Virus record (IMG/VR): IMGVR_UViG_3300036766_001847
Coordinates: 1 to 53,271 of that record
Source of the DNA: a virus
Length of the DNA stretch: 53,271 bases
Reading direction: 5' to 3' (one strand)
Positions 38,114 to 46,324 of this stretch are shown piece by piece (within the stretch, counting starts at the first letter, position 1; each line of letters begins with the position of its first letter). A model generated the notes under the pieces. The model was not told where the DNA came from, made no database searches, and was given only the letters and a program-made list of their open reading frames with translations. The translations under genes were made by a program, and so were the position numbers.

Positions 38114-39713
38114 CGTCTACCGGAGGGGCAGGAAGCTGTGGCTGCGCTTCAAGGGGCCCGATGGGAAGTGGACCCAGGTCGGCACCGACTTCCTCGTCGG
38201 CCAGGAGCGCCAGGCTCGCGTCGCGCTCGAGAAGCTCGAGAAGCGCATCACCGCGGGGCTGGGCCAGGGGAACATCGGCGGGCCGCTCACCGTCGCGCGC
38301 TTCGTGCCGACCTGGCTCGCCGAGAGGAAGCTGCAGGTCGAGGACTGGAAAGGCGACGAGGCCAAGCTGCAGCAGCACGTGCTCCCCGCCATCGGCCGCT
38401 TCCGCCTGGACCAGGTGCGCCCGCGCCACCTCGTCGAGCTGATGCTGAAGCTCCGCGGCGAGCTCGCGCCCAAGACCGTCTACAACGTCTATTCAGTGGT
38501 CTGCGCCCTCTTCCGGGACGCGCTGCTCGCGGACCTCGTCCCGGCCTCGCCGTGCGTGCTCACGCGGCGCCAGCTCGGGGCGAAGGTCGACTCCGATCCG
38601 GAGTGGCGCTCGACCGCCATCTACAGCCGGGACGAGATCGAGCAGCTCATCTCCGACCCGCGCGTCCCGGCCGACCGGCGGGTGCTCTACGGGCTCGAGG
38701 GGCTGGCGGCGCTTCGCCACGGCGAGGCCGCGGGGCTGCGCTGGCGGCACTACGACGCCTCGGCCACGCCGCTCGGCATGCTGACCGTGGCGACCTCGTA
38801 CGACAAGGGCCGCACCAAGACCAAGATGCCGCGCTTCATGCCGGTGCACCCCGCCCTCGCCGCGCTGCTCGCCGAGTGGAAGCTGACCGGCTGGGAAAAG
38901 ATGTTCGGCCGCGCGCCCGGGCCCGACGACCTGGTGGTGCCCCTCGAGCCGGAGGCCAAGCGCCCGGGCGGCATCCGCCTCAAGAACAACTCCCGCGACC
39001 GCCTCATCATCGACCTGGCGGCCCTGGGCCTTCGCCACCGGCGTGGGCACGACCTGCGGCGCACGCTGATCTCCCTCGCCCGCTCCGACGGCGCCCTTCG
39101 GGACATCCTCCGGCGCGGCACGCACCAGGCCTCGAAGGAGGTCATCGAGGGCTACACCACCTTCGAGTGGGAGGTCCTCTGCCGGGAGGTCTCGAAGCTG
39201 CGGATCCAGCGCCGCGGGCTTGCCCGGGTGGTGGCGCTGACCCGCGCCGTGGGGGCCCCGGAGGGCCTTGCTACAGTCCTTGCTACAGCCTCCAGCCAAC
39301 CGGCCGAGATCACGGCCGAAGAAGAGTGCACGAGCCGGGAATCGAACGCGGGTGGCACACCTCGGACGACCAGCGGATCAGCGGAGTCCACGTCATCACC
39401 GCCAGACGTTCCGGGCGGTTGCGCGGGCGGCTCCGAGCCCGGAACCTCGGATGATGATGGAGAACCCCCGAGTAGACGTAGCAACGTAGCAAGCCAAGAG
39501 GTGCGCCTCGAAGCGCCGGGCGGTTGGAAGGCGGCGGCGAAGCACTTCTCCGAGCAGATCCTCGGCATCGACGACGGGCTGCAGAGCGGTGAGCCGGACG
39601 CCGAGGTGACGGTCCAGGGCGACGACTGGCAGGAGCTCGTCGCGCTGGCGATCCGCGTCGCGCGCGCGAACGGCGATCCGCGCTTCGGCGGCCCGAAGGG
39701 CGGTGGCAGGTGA
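38106..39713 (+). CDS. int: Tyrosine integrase with internal attP
   Basis: 535 residues. An N-terminal arm-binding part is followed by a SAM-like core domain (RFVPTWLAERKLQ, KTVYNVYSVVCALFRDAL), then the catalytic domain with R204 (ALRHGEA), H315xxR318 (GHDLRRT), H340 and nucleophile Y350 (IEGYTTF). About 185 residues follow the tyrosine, unusually long, with a Ser/Gly/Pro-rich linker and then WKAAAKHFSEQILGID. The DNA of this tail contains the probable attP core and arm sites. Myxococcus phage Mx8 has the same arrangement and a similar integrase length. Confidence 0.92.
   Translation: MGSVYRRGRKLWLRFKGPDGKWTQVGTDFLVGQERQARVALEKLEKRITAGLGQGNIGGPLTVARFVPTWLAERKLQVEDWKGDEAKLQQHVLPAIGRFRLDQVRPRHLVELMLKLRGELAPKTVYNVYSVVCALFRDALLADLVPASPCVLTRRQLGAKVDSDPEWRSTAIYSRDEIEQLISDPRVPADRRVLYGLEGLAALRHGEAAGLRWRHYDASATPLGMLTVATSYDKGRTKTKMPRFMPVHPALAALLAEWKLTGWEKMFGRAPGPDDLVVPLEPEAKRPGGIRLKNNSRDRLIIDLAALGLRHRRGHDLRRTLISLARSDGALRDILRRGTHQASKEVIEGYTTFEWEVLCREVSKLRIQRRGLARVVALTRAVGAPEGLATVLATASSQPAEITAEEECTSRESNAGGTPRTTSGSAESTSSPPDVPGGCAGGSEPGTSDDDGEPPSRRSNVASQEVRLEAPGGWKAAAKHFSEQILGIDDGLQSGEPDAEVTVQGDDWQELVALAIRVARANGDPRFGGPKGGGR
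39266..39493 (+). other. attP: Probable attP: tRNA-derived core flanked by arm-type repeats
   Basis: Core 39326-39346 is, on the minus strand, TTCGATTCCCGGCTCGTGCAC in order TTCGATT loop, CCCGG stem strand and CTCGTGC acceptor strand of a tRNA 3' end. Left of it are two direct copies of CCTTGCTACAG (39266-39276, 39278-39288). Right of it are two inverted copies (GTAGCAA at 39478-39484, GTAGCAAG at 39486-39493). A further TTGCTACA lies at 37341. Paired repeats either side of a tRNA-like core are what an integrase attachment site looks like. Confidence 0.78.
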
Positions 39714-40297
39714 GCGACCCGATCTCGGCGGTTGAGCCGTACGAGCAGCCGAAGACCCAGTGCCCGCGGTGCCTCGCGTGGGTCGAGGACTTCGACGGCT
39801 TCGGCGTGCTGGCCCACACCAAGGACGCGTACCCCGACGGCTGCGGCTACTGCTCGCACCCTTCGCTGACGGGCGGGGTGTGCGGCATCTGCGGCGCCCG
39901 CCCGGAGACCGCGGCCACCGGCGACGTCGCCACGGCTGCCATGGCGACGGTGAAGGGGAGCGTCGCCGAGAAGAAGAGCGTCGTGCGCCTCCGGCTCGGG
40001 CGCACCGCCCGGGACTTCAAGCTCGAGGTCGATGGGCAAGAGGTCCGGCGCGTCCGGTCGATCACCATCCGCGCGGCGGTCCACGAGGTCGCCTCGGTTG
40101 AGGTCGTCACCCTTCCGGAGGGCGTCGAGGTGGAGGCCTCGGGCGTCGTGGTTCGGAGGCTCGAGCCGGGCGGCGGCGACTTCACCGCGGAGGAGATCTC
40201 CAAGCATCAGCAGGAGCGCTCGGGCGTGTGCGACGCAGCCTGCCGCCTCTGCCGCGGCTTCGCCCTTCTCGCGCTCGCTCGGGAGCGTGGCCAGTGA
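39710..40297 (+). CDS. Zinc-finger early protein
   Basis: 195 residues from GTG 39710, overlapping the integrase stop. CPRCLAWVEDFDGFGVLAHT with a later CGYC and CGIC give zinc-binding sites in the first 65 residues. A beta-rich middle (VVRLRLGRTARDFKLEVDGQ) and a C-terminal CDAACRLC complete it. DFDGFGVLAH followed by a Cys pair is a pattern also seen in other phages' early proteins. Function is not known. Confidence 0.6.
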   Translation: MSDPISAVEPYEQPKTQCPRCLAWVEDFDGFGVLAHTKDAYPDGCGYCSHPSLTGGVCGICGARPETAATGDVATAAMATVKGSVAEKKSVVRLRLGRTARDFKLEVDGQEVRRVRSITIRAAVHEVASVEVVTLPEGVEVEASGVVVRRLEPGGGDFTAEEISKHQQERSGVCDAACRLCRGFALLALARERGQ

Positions 40298-40557
40298 AGA
40301 TCTCCCGCGCCGCATACGAGCGGCTGATGCAGAAGATCGGGCCGCTCACCGATCGGGACGTGCTGCTGGTCACCGTGCCGAAGAACGTCGGCGAGACGTG
40401 GGTCCGCACCATGGCTGTTCGCCTCCGCGAGACCTTCGGAGCCGCGGGTCTGAAGACCCCCGTCTTTCTCGTCGCCAGCGACTTCAAGGTCGAGCTGATG
40501 AGTCCCGAGCGTCGGAGGCTGATGGCGGCCGAGCTTCTGCGAGGGCTGACCCCATGA
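40294..40557 (+). CDS. Hypothetical early protein
   Basis: 87 residues from GTG 40294. It has an alpha/beta pattern with VLLVTVPKNVGETWVRTMAV, then FLVASDFKVELMSPERRRLM. The overlap by GTGA on the left and ATGA on the right places it in a long early operon. No family is recognised. Confidence 0.55.
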   Translation: MKISRAAYERLMQKIGPLTDRDVLLVTVPKNVGETWVRTMAVRLRETFGAAGLKTPVFLVASDFKVELMSPERRRLMAAELLRGLTP

Positions 40558-40928
40558 AGGGTTCCGAGCACCTCGAGAGCGCCCTCCGCCAGGTACGCGG
40601 CGCGTTCGGTTCGATCGTCGAGGCCAAGGACGGCCACCCGATGAGCGACTCCCTGCGCGAGCTGCTGCTTTCGCGCACCTCGGTGCTCTGCGAGCTCGAG
40701 AGCGACCTGCTCAACGACATCGCCGCCCAGCAGCGGCACGAAGCGACCTTCCCGGAACCACGACGGGAAGCAGGGCCACTGCGCGTGCCCAGCAGTGCGG
40801 CGATGACCTCTCCCGCCGAGAACGCGCAGACCGCGAATCCGAGCGCATCGGACCTGTTGCCGGGCGGAGCACGCACCGAGGGCGCGGCCGGCACCGCGGA
40901 CCCTCACTCACCGGCGGGTGCCGCGTGA
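40554..40928 (+). CDS. Hypothetical early protein with disordered tail
   Basis: 124 residues from ATG 40554. The first ~65 residues are helical (EHLESALRQVRGAFGSIVEA, ELLLSRTSVLCELESDLLND); the rest is Ala/Pro/Ser-rich and probably unstructured. Its end overlaps the DUF4031 gene. No function is inferred. Confidence 0.5.
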   Translation: MKGSEHLESALRQVRGAFGSIVEAKDGHPMSDSLRELLLSRTSVLCELESDLLNDIAAQQRHEATFPEPRREAGPLRVPSSAAMTSPAENAQTANPSASDLLPGGARTEGAAGTADPHSPAGAA

Positions 40929-41218
40929 TCGTCCTCGACGCTCCGGCGCAGCGCGGCTGGTACCACGGCCCGTCCTCGCACCTGATCTCCGACCTGGCCG
41001 GCGGGCCCGGGTCGGCCGAGCTCGCCGCCTTCGCCGCGCGCCTCGGTCTCAACCCCAAGTGGCTCCAGGAGGCAGGGAGCCCGAAGGAACACTACGACTT
41101 GACCAAGCGCCGCGCGGCGCTGGCCGTCGAGTTCGGGGCCCGAATGCTGGAGCGGGTCGACTTTGTCGCGGTCCTCCTGGCGAAGCGCACCGCGATGGCC
41201 GCGACGGAGGCCGCCTGA
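40925..41218 (+). CDS. DUF4031 family protein
   Basis: 97 residues from GTG 40925. The pattern (SSHLISDLAGGPGSAELAAF then RLGLNPKWLQ and HYDLTKRRAALAVEFGA) matches DUF4031, a small family found in phages and bacteria. The conserved HYDLT motif suggests a catalytic or metal site, but no activity is established. It overlaps both neighbours. Confidence 0.8.
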   Translation: MIVLDAPAQRGWYHGPSSHLISDLAGGPGSAELAAFAARLGLNPKWLQEAGSPKEHYDLTKRRAALAVEFGARMLERVDFVAVLLAKRTAMAATEAA

Positions 41219-41373
41219 TGTCGCGCGCGCTCGAGTGGCTCGTCTACCAGGCGTTCCTCTCGAGCGTCTTCATCGACGACCTGCGCACCGCCTGGCGAGT
41301 GCACCACTGCAAGGTGAAGGGCTGCATCGAGTGCGCCGCGTGGCGCGCCGAACACGAGCGGAGGGACGCCTGA
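41218..41373 (+). CDS. Small Cys-containing protein
   Basis: 51 residues from ATG 41218, TGATG-coupled to both neighbours. It contains HHCKVKGCIECAAWRAEHE, a compact four-ligand zinc-type cluster. Unknown function. Confidence 0.5.
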   Translation: MSRALEWLVYQAFLSSVFIDDLRTAWRVHHCKVKGCIECAAWRAEHERRDA

Positions 41374-41540
41374 TGGACGCCACCAACATCATCCTCGGCC
41401 TGCTCGCCGTGACGGCGATCATCGTCGGGATTCGCGCGGGCCTGAAGGTGAAGGGGCCGGTGTACGTGCACCGGAGGTGCTTCGACCGGAGCTGCTCGCT
41501 GTGCTCGAAGTGGGCGCAGGGCCAGGGGCGGGGCGCATGA
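41373..41540 (+). CDS. Small membrane protein with Cys-rich tail
   Basis: 55 residues from ATG 41373. One N-terminal membrane helix (NIILGLLAVTAIIVGIRAG) and a short tail with CFDRSCSLCSKW, possibly a zinc site. It overlaps the C5 methyltransferase gene by four bases. Unknown function. Confidence 0.52.
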   Translation: MDATNIILGLLAVTAIIVGIRAGLKVKGPVYVHRRCFDRSCSLCSKWAQGQGRGA

Positions 41541-43351
41541 GCGGCCTGATCGTCGACCTGTTCGCCGGCGGTGGTGGCGCCTCCGCCGGGATCGAGGCCG
41601 CCACCGGCGCGACGGTGGACATCGCCATCAACCACAGCGCGACGGCCCTGGCGGTCCACAAGGCGAACCACCCCGGCACCCGCCACCTCGAAGCCGACAT
41701 CTGGGAGGTGCACCCGCTGAAGGCCACCAGCGGCCGGCCGGTTCGCTTGCTCTGGGCTTCGCCCGACTGCACCCAGTTCTCGGTGGCGAAGGGCGGCAAG
41801 CCGCGGAAACAGAACATCCGCTCGCTCGCCTGGGCCGTGGTGCGCTGGGCGAAGGACGTCCGCCCGTCGGTGATCTGCCTGGAGAACGTCGCCGAGTTCC
41901 GCGGCTGGGGCCCGCTCGACCCCGAGGGGAAGCCGATCAAGGCCCGGATGGGGGAGACCTTCCGCCGCTGGAAGGCCCAGCTCGAGCGCCTCGGCTACGT
42001 GGTGGACTACCGGGTGCTCGACGCGAGTCTCTACGGCGCGCCAACCCGCCGGCGGCGGCTCTTCCTGGTGGCGCGGTGCGACGGCCAGCCGATCTGCTGG
42101 CCCGATCCGACGCACGGCCCGGGGCTCTTGCCGGTGCACACCGCGGCGGAGTGCATCGACTGGTCCCTTCCCTGCCCGAGCATCTTCGAGCGCAAGCGGC
42201 CGCTCGCCGAGAAGACGCTCTGGCGCATCGCCCAGGGCATCCGGCGGTTCGTGCTCGAGAGCACCCGGCCGTTCATCATCCGGACCGATCACCACCAGAG
42301 CCACGCGACCAACGCGTTCGATCCCGCCCAGCCCCTTGGCACGATCACCTCGGCGAACGGCCACGCGGTGGTCGCGCCCCACCTGGTGAAGGTGAACCAC
42401 GGGAAGCGCGAAGCGAGGGGCGAGCAGCTCGACCTTCCGCTCTCGACCGTCACGGCGACCCAGCGCGGGCATGCCCTCGTCACGCCGCTGATGGTCCAGG
42501 TCGACCACGGCGACGACGCCAGGACGGGCGAGCGCTTCCACTCGGCTTGCCAGCCGCTCGGCGTGGTCACCGCGACCGGTAACAGCCACGCCGTGATCGC
42601 CCCGGTGCTGGCGACCATCGACCAGCAGGGCACGGGCGACCGGAGCTCGACGTCGGCCGATGCTCCCCTTCCCACCACGGTGACCAAGAACCGGCACGTG
42701 CTGATCGCCCCCACGATGGTGCAGACCTCGTACGGCGAGAGGAAGGGTCAGCGCCCGCGCTACCTTGACCTGCACCAGCCGCTCGGGACGGTAGTCGCCC
42801 AGGGGCAGAAGCACGCGTTGGTATCGGCTTTCCTGGCGAAGCACTTCGGTGGCGTCGTGGGAGTGCCCTTCGACGGCCGGCCGCTCGACACCATCACCAG
42901 CCAGGATCACCACGCCCTCGCCGCGGTGAACCTGGTGAAGCTCCGCGGGCAGTGCAACGGCGCCGGCGTCGACGAGCCGATGCCGACCGTCACCGCCTCG
43001 GGGATGCACGTCGCCCAGGTCCGGGCCTTCCTGACCGCCTACTACGGCGAGGACGGCACCTCGGGCCAGGAGGTCCTCGAGCCGATGCGGACCATTACGG
43101 CCAAGCACCGTCTCGGGCTGGTGACGGTCGAGGGCACCGAGTACCAGATCGTCGACATCGGCATGCGCATGCTCGAGCCCCACGAGCTGCTGCGCGCGCA
43201 GTTCGGCCGGTTCGCCGCCTCGTACGACCTCTCGGCGGCGACGACCAAGTCCGCCCAGGTGCGGCTCATCGGGAACAGCGTCTGTCCCGAGGTCGCCGAG
43301 GCCGTGGTGGGCGCGAACCTCCCACGCGGGAAGGCGAGGGCCGCCGCGTGA
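41537..43351 (+). CDS. C5-cytosine DNA methyltransferase with eight internal repeats
   Basis: 604 residues from ATG 41537. Motif I DLFAGGGGASAGIEAA (7-22), catalytic Cys78 in SPDCTQFS (the usual Pro before Cys is Asp), ENV 116-118, TRRRRLFLVA and C-terminal GNSVCP. Between residues 266 and 530, where a target recognition domain would be, lie eight repeats of 32-39 residues, each with PLxTVTAxxxHALV-like cores at 266, 301, 340, 378, 415, 449, 481 and 516. It methylates phage DNA, probably to evade restriction. Confidence 0.9.
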   Translation: MSGLIVDLFAGGGGASAGIEAATGATVDIAINHSATALAVHKANHPGTRHLEADIWEVHPLKATSGRPVRLLWASPDCTQFSVAKGGKPRKQNIRSLAWAVVRWAKDVRPSVICLENVAEFRGWGPLDPEGKPIKARMGETFRRWKAQLERLGYVVDYRVLDASLYGAPTRRRRLFLVARCDGQPICWPDPTHGPGLLPVHTAAECIDWSLPCPSIFERKRPLAEKTLWRIAQGIRRFVLESTRPFIIRTDHHQSHATNAFDPAQPLGTITSANGHAVVAPHLVKVNHGKREARGEQLDLPLSTVTATQRGHALVTPLMVQVDHGDDARTGERFHSACQPLGVVTATGNSHAVIAPVLATIDQQGTGDRSSTSADAPLPTTVTKNRHVLIAPTMVQTSYGERKGQRPRYLDLHQPLGTVVAQGQKHALVSAFLAKHFGGVVGVPFDGRPLDTITSQDHHALAAVNLVKLRGQCNGAGVDEPMPTVTASGMHVAQVRAFLTAYYGEDGTSGQEVLEPMRTITAKHRLGLVTVEGTEYQIVDIGMRMLEPHELLRAQFGRFAASYDLSAATTKSAQVRLIGNSVCPEVAEAVVGANLPRGKARAAA

Positions 43352-44130
43352 ACCAGCGCTGGAACACCGGCCGGGACAGCTACCGCCCCGCGGGCGAGCC
43401 GATCCGCACCACCGACTACGAGGTGTCGGAGATCGCCGGCGACACCGCGGCGAAGGCCTTCGTCCTCGCGCACCACTACTCGGGCAGCCTCCCCGCGACC
43501 CGGTGGCGCTTCGGCCTCTACCGCGCGGGCGACCTGGTGGGTGTCGCGGTCTTCTCGGTCCCGACGAACCCGAAGGCATTGCGGCCGCTCCCGGGCGACG
43601 CGGACTCGTCGACGGAGCTCGGCCGCTTCGTCCTGCTCGACGACGTCCCGGGCAACGGAGAGACCTGGTTCTTGGGCCGCTGCTTCGAGGCGCTCCGCCA
43701 CAAGGGGCTGACCGGGGTCGTGTCGTTCAGCGACCCGGTGGAGCGCACCAGCGCGTCCGGCGCGCGGGTGTTCCCGGGCCACGTCGGGACCATCTACCAG
43801 GCGCACAACGCGGTGTACCTCGGCCGGGCCACGGCCCGGACCCTGCACCTGCTGCCCAACGGAACGGTTCTTTCGCCGAGGAGCCTCCAGAAGATTCGCG
43901 CCCAGGAGCGCGGCTGGCGGTACGCGATCGAGCAGCTCGTCACCGCGGGCGCGCCGGCCCCGGTTCTGAGCGACGACCTCCGCCCCTGGCTTGGCCGCGC
44001 GCTCGCCGCGGTGACCCGCACCATCCGCCACGGCGGCAATCACAAGTACGTCTGGGCGCTCGACCGGCGCGCGCGCCGCGGCCTGCCCGCCTCCCTGCCC
44101 TACCCGAAGTTCGCGAGGCCCGCCGCCTAA
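43348..44130 (+). CDS. Mom-like DNA hypermodification protein (GNAT-type fold)
   Basis: 260 residues from GTG 43348, coupled to the methyltransferase. FVLAHHYSGSLPATRWRFGL, YRAGDLVGVAVF, the ELGRFVLLDDVPGNGETWFL block and GHVGTIYQAHNAVYLGRAT resemble the Mom family of phage Mu, which adds a carbamoylmethyl-type group to adenines and has an acetyltransferase-like fold. A C-terminal HGGNHKYVWAL completes the pattern. Its neighbour is a DNA methyltransferase, fitting a DNA-protection role. Confidence 0.72.
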   Translation: MNQRWNTGRDSYRPAGEPIRTTDYEVSEIAGDTAAKAFVLAHHYSGSLPATRWRFGLYRAGDLVGVAVFSVPTNPKALRPLPGDADSSTELGRFVLLDDVPGNGETWFLGRCFEALRHKGLTGVVSFSDPVERTSASGARVFPGHVGTIYQAHNAVYLGRATARTLHLLPNGTVLSPRSLQKIRAQERGWRYAIEQLVTAGAPAPVLSDDLRPWLGRALAAVTRTIRHGGNHKYVWALDRRARRGLPASLPYPKFARPAA

Positions 44131-44159
44131 CCCCCTTCCCCGCAGCCCCAGGAGCAACC

Positions 44160-44555
44160 GTGACCACGAAGCAGACCCAAGCCCCCGAACCCGCCGAGAC
44201 GGAAGAACAGGCCGAGCAGGACACCTTCGCCAAGGTGGTCGAGGCGATCGACTCGCTCGAATCGGAGCCGAGCCGGCACCTGTCGATCCAGATCGACGAG
44301 TGCGTCCGCGACGCCGTGCGGGCGGCGCAGACCAGCAACCAGAAGGCGAGCGTCACCGTCGTCCTGAAGATCAGCCCCGGCCCCGAGCGCCGGGTCTCCT
44401 TCGCGGCGAACGTCAAGGCGCAGATCCCGCGCCCTCCCGTCTCCGCCGCGACCCTCTACGCCGACGCCGAGGGGAACGTGCACGCCTCGGACCCCAAGCA
44501 GCACCACCTCGAGTTCTACGACGCCACCTCGCAGCACCCCAAGAAAGAGAGCTGA
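44160..44555 (+). CDS. Early hypothetical protein upstream of DUF2303
   Basis: 131 residues from GTG 44160, with CAGGAGCAACC just before it. An acidic disordered N-terminus (TQAPEPAETEEQAEQ) leads to DTFAKVVEAIDSLESEPSRH and a beta region (KASVTVVLKISPGPERRVSF). It is a frequent companion of DUF2303 proteins in phage early operons by my recollection; function is unknown. Short gap (29 bases) after the Mom-like gene. Confidence 0.6.
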   Translation: MTTKQTQAPEPAETEEQAEQDTFAKVVEAIDSLESEPSRHLSIQIDECVRDAVRAAQTSNQKASVTVVLKISPGPERRVSFAANVKAQIPRPPVSAATLYADAEGNVHASDPKQHHLEFYDATSQHPKKES

Positions 44556-44558
44556 GCT

Positions 44559-45485
44559 ATGGAAACACCCAACTCCGCAGGACTGGCCGAAGCGCTAAAG
44601 CAGCTGATCTCGACCGTGCAGGCCGCCGCGCACGTGAATGTCGAGACCCTCACCGTCGATGACGGGCGCGGCGGGAAGCTGGGGGTGCCGGTAGCGATGC
44701 TCCCGACCACGGACGGGGGGATGACGGCGCAGTCGCTCCTTGGCGCTGTCGAGGCCGGGCAGTTGGTGGCAACGAGACTGCGTCTGGCCACCGCCGATGG
44801 CCCCGACCGGCGCACCGGCGTGGCGAAGCTCCAGTCGCTCGAGTCGTTCATCGCCCACGCGAACCGCTTCAAGGCCGAGTGCTCGGCTGTGTGGGCCGAC
44901 AGCAAGGCGCGGCTGCTCGTCTCGGTGCTCGACTACCACCCGGCCGGCCCGCTCACGAAGCCGAAGTGGGGGACGCACCGCGGGCAGTACCCGTGCCCGC
45001 TCTCCGAGGCGTGGCTGGCCTGGGGCGGCGTCGACGGCCGGGTGCTCAGCCAGGAGGCCTTCTCGGACCTTCTCGACAGCCGCGACCAGGAACTCGCCGG
45101 CGGGAAGCTGCCGAACGGGACCGAGGCCCCAACCCCGGCGTTCCTCATCACCCTGGCCAACAACCTCGAGGTGTACTCGACGGCGAACGCCAAGCGGGAG
45201 CGCGACGTTAACACCGGGAAGGTGCGCGTCTCCTTCTCCGAGGAAAAGGGCATCGTCGGGAGTGTGCAGCCGCCGCCGGCCTTCCTCGTGAACATCCCAA
45301 TCTTCCAGGACGGAGGGCCGCTGCCGCTCGAGGTGCGTCTGCGGGTCGTCATCGACGGGGGGCACGCGAAGTTCGCCGTTCAGATCCACGCGGCCGGCGA
45401 CATCCTGCGCACGGCCTTCGAGGGCCTCTGCGACAAGGTCGCGAGCGAGACCGCCCTGCCTGTCTTCGTGGGCGTTCCGGAATAG
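44559..45485 (+). CDS. DUF2303 family (YfdQ-like) protein
   Basis: 308 residues. The central block HANRFKAECSAVWADSKARL, SVLDYHPAGPLTKPKWGTHR and LSEAWLAWGGVDGRVLSQEA is diagnostic of DUF2303/YfdQ proteins from prophages. These are often near recombination or replication genes; no biochemical role is known. Only three bases separate it from the previous stop. Confidence 0.85.
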   Translation: METPNSAGLAEALKQLISTVQAAAHVNVETLTVDDGRGGKLGVPVAMLPTTDGGMTAQSLLGAVEAGQLVATRLRLATADGPDRRTGVAKLQSLESFIAHANRFKAECSAVWADSKARLLVSVLDYHPAGPLTKPKWGTHRGQYPCPLSEAWLAWGGVDGRVLSQEAFSDLLDSRDQELAGGKLPNGTEAPTPAFLITLANNLEVYSTANAKRERDVNTGKVRVSFSEEKGIVGSVQPPPAFLVNIPIFQDGGPLPLEVRLRVVIDGGHAKFAVQIHAAGDILRTAFEGLCDKVASETALPVFVGVPE

Positions 45486-45492
45486 GGCCCGC

Positions 45493-45819
45493 ATGACCTG
45501 CCTCGGCCCCGTCACAGACTCCCACGCGGAGATGGCCTGCTCGACCTGCGGCGCGAAGGTTTGGCACTTCGCGTATCAGGTGGGCGGGGCCTTTCTGTGG
45601 CGGGCCGTCGAGCACCAGGCGACCTGCGGCCGCACCTGCTCGAACGGCTACACCGAGGGGCACGGCCACCAGCAGCTCGCCCACGCCGACCTTCACTGGC
45701 CCGGGTGCGGCCAGTGCGATCGGCTCGAGGTCGACCGGCTCAAGGGGATGATCGACAAGGAGCGCCGCCCCATCGTCCCCGAGAGCCGCTGGCCCTGGCC
45801 GTTCGGGGGCCGGCGGTGA
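45493..45819 (+). CDS. Zinc-finger-like hypothetical protein
   Basis: 108 residues. CSTCGAKVWHFAYQVGGAFL, HQATCGRTCSNG and CGQCDRLE provide three Cys clusters with interspersed His, suggesting more than one zinc. A basic, Trp/Pro-rich end (ESRWPWPFGGRR). It overlaps the next GTG. Function is unknown. Confidence 0.58.
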   Translation: MTCLGPVTDSHAEMACSTCGAKVWHFAYQVGGAFLWRAVEHQATCGRTCSNGYTEGHGHQQLAHADLHWPGCGQCDRLEVDRLKGMIDKERRPIVPESRWPWPFGGRR

Positions 45820-46013
45820 GCGCGAGGACCGTCGATAAGAATCTCGTGCGGGCGGCGTTTCGAGAGGCCGGCGCGCTTCTCTCTTCCGACTGCGACAGCG
45901 CTGACCTTCAATGCGAATCCGATCTTCCCCCGGAGGAAGCCGACACGGTGCGCGAGTTGATCCGCGCAATCGCCGAGGACCTGATGCGCAAGGGCGAAGG
46001 CGGCGGCCGGTGA
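45816..46013 (+). CDS. Small acidic hypothetical protein
   Basis: 65 residues from GTG 45816. Helical and acidic (DLPPEEADTVRELIRAIAED) with three Cys. GTGA overlaps at both ends support expression. No family. Confidence 0.5.
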   Translation: MSARTVDKNLVRAAFREAGALLSSDCDSADLQCESDLPPEEADTVRELIRAIAEDLMRKGEGGGR

Positions 46014-46324
46014 GCGCCGCCCTCAAGAGAATCCGGGCGTCCTGTGTCGCCCGGGCGAAGAACCGCTGCGAGTGCGGTTGCAACAGGTGGATTACCGCCG
46101 AGACCTGCCACCTGGACCACAAGTTCGGGAGAGCCCGCGAGGAGTCGGTCGAGAGCTGCTGGGCGCTGAGCATCGAATGCGACGACGAGCGCACCCGCAA
46201 CTACCCGTCCGCCGCAATCTGGTGGGCTCGGTACGCGCTGCACTGTCTGAAGCATCGGTACTGGAGCCACCTCGAGCGGGCCCTCACCGCGGTGCAGACC
46301 CAGGAAGCGAAGGGGTTCGCGTGA
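46010..46324 (+). CDS. HNH-like zinc protein
   Basis: 104 residues from GTG 46010. The sequence CVARAKNRCECGCNRWITAE then CHLDHKFGR and WALSIECDDERTRNYP resembles a degenerate HNH nuclease fold: Cys pair, HLDH, and a helix with Asn/Arg. A catalytic His and an Asp are present in CHLDH. It stands directly before an adenine methyltransferase, an order also seen in restriction-like pairs. Activity is uncertain. Confidence 0.6.
   Translation: MSAALKRIRASCVARAKNRCECGCNRWITAETCHLDHKFGRAREESVESCWALSIECDDERTRNYPSAAIWWARYALHCLKHRYWSHLERALTAVQTQEAKGFA

Noticed and set aside
12405-40085. Additional GTCCACG occurrences inside genes (for example 12405, 13505, 40079)
   Set aside because: They lack the GAGGAT half at nine bases and lie within coding sequence, so they are background.
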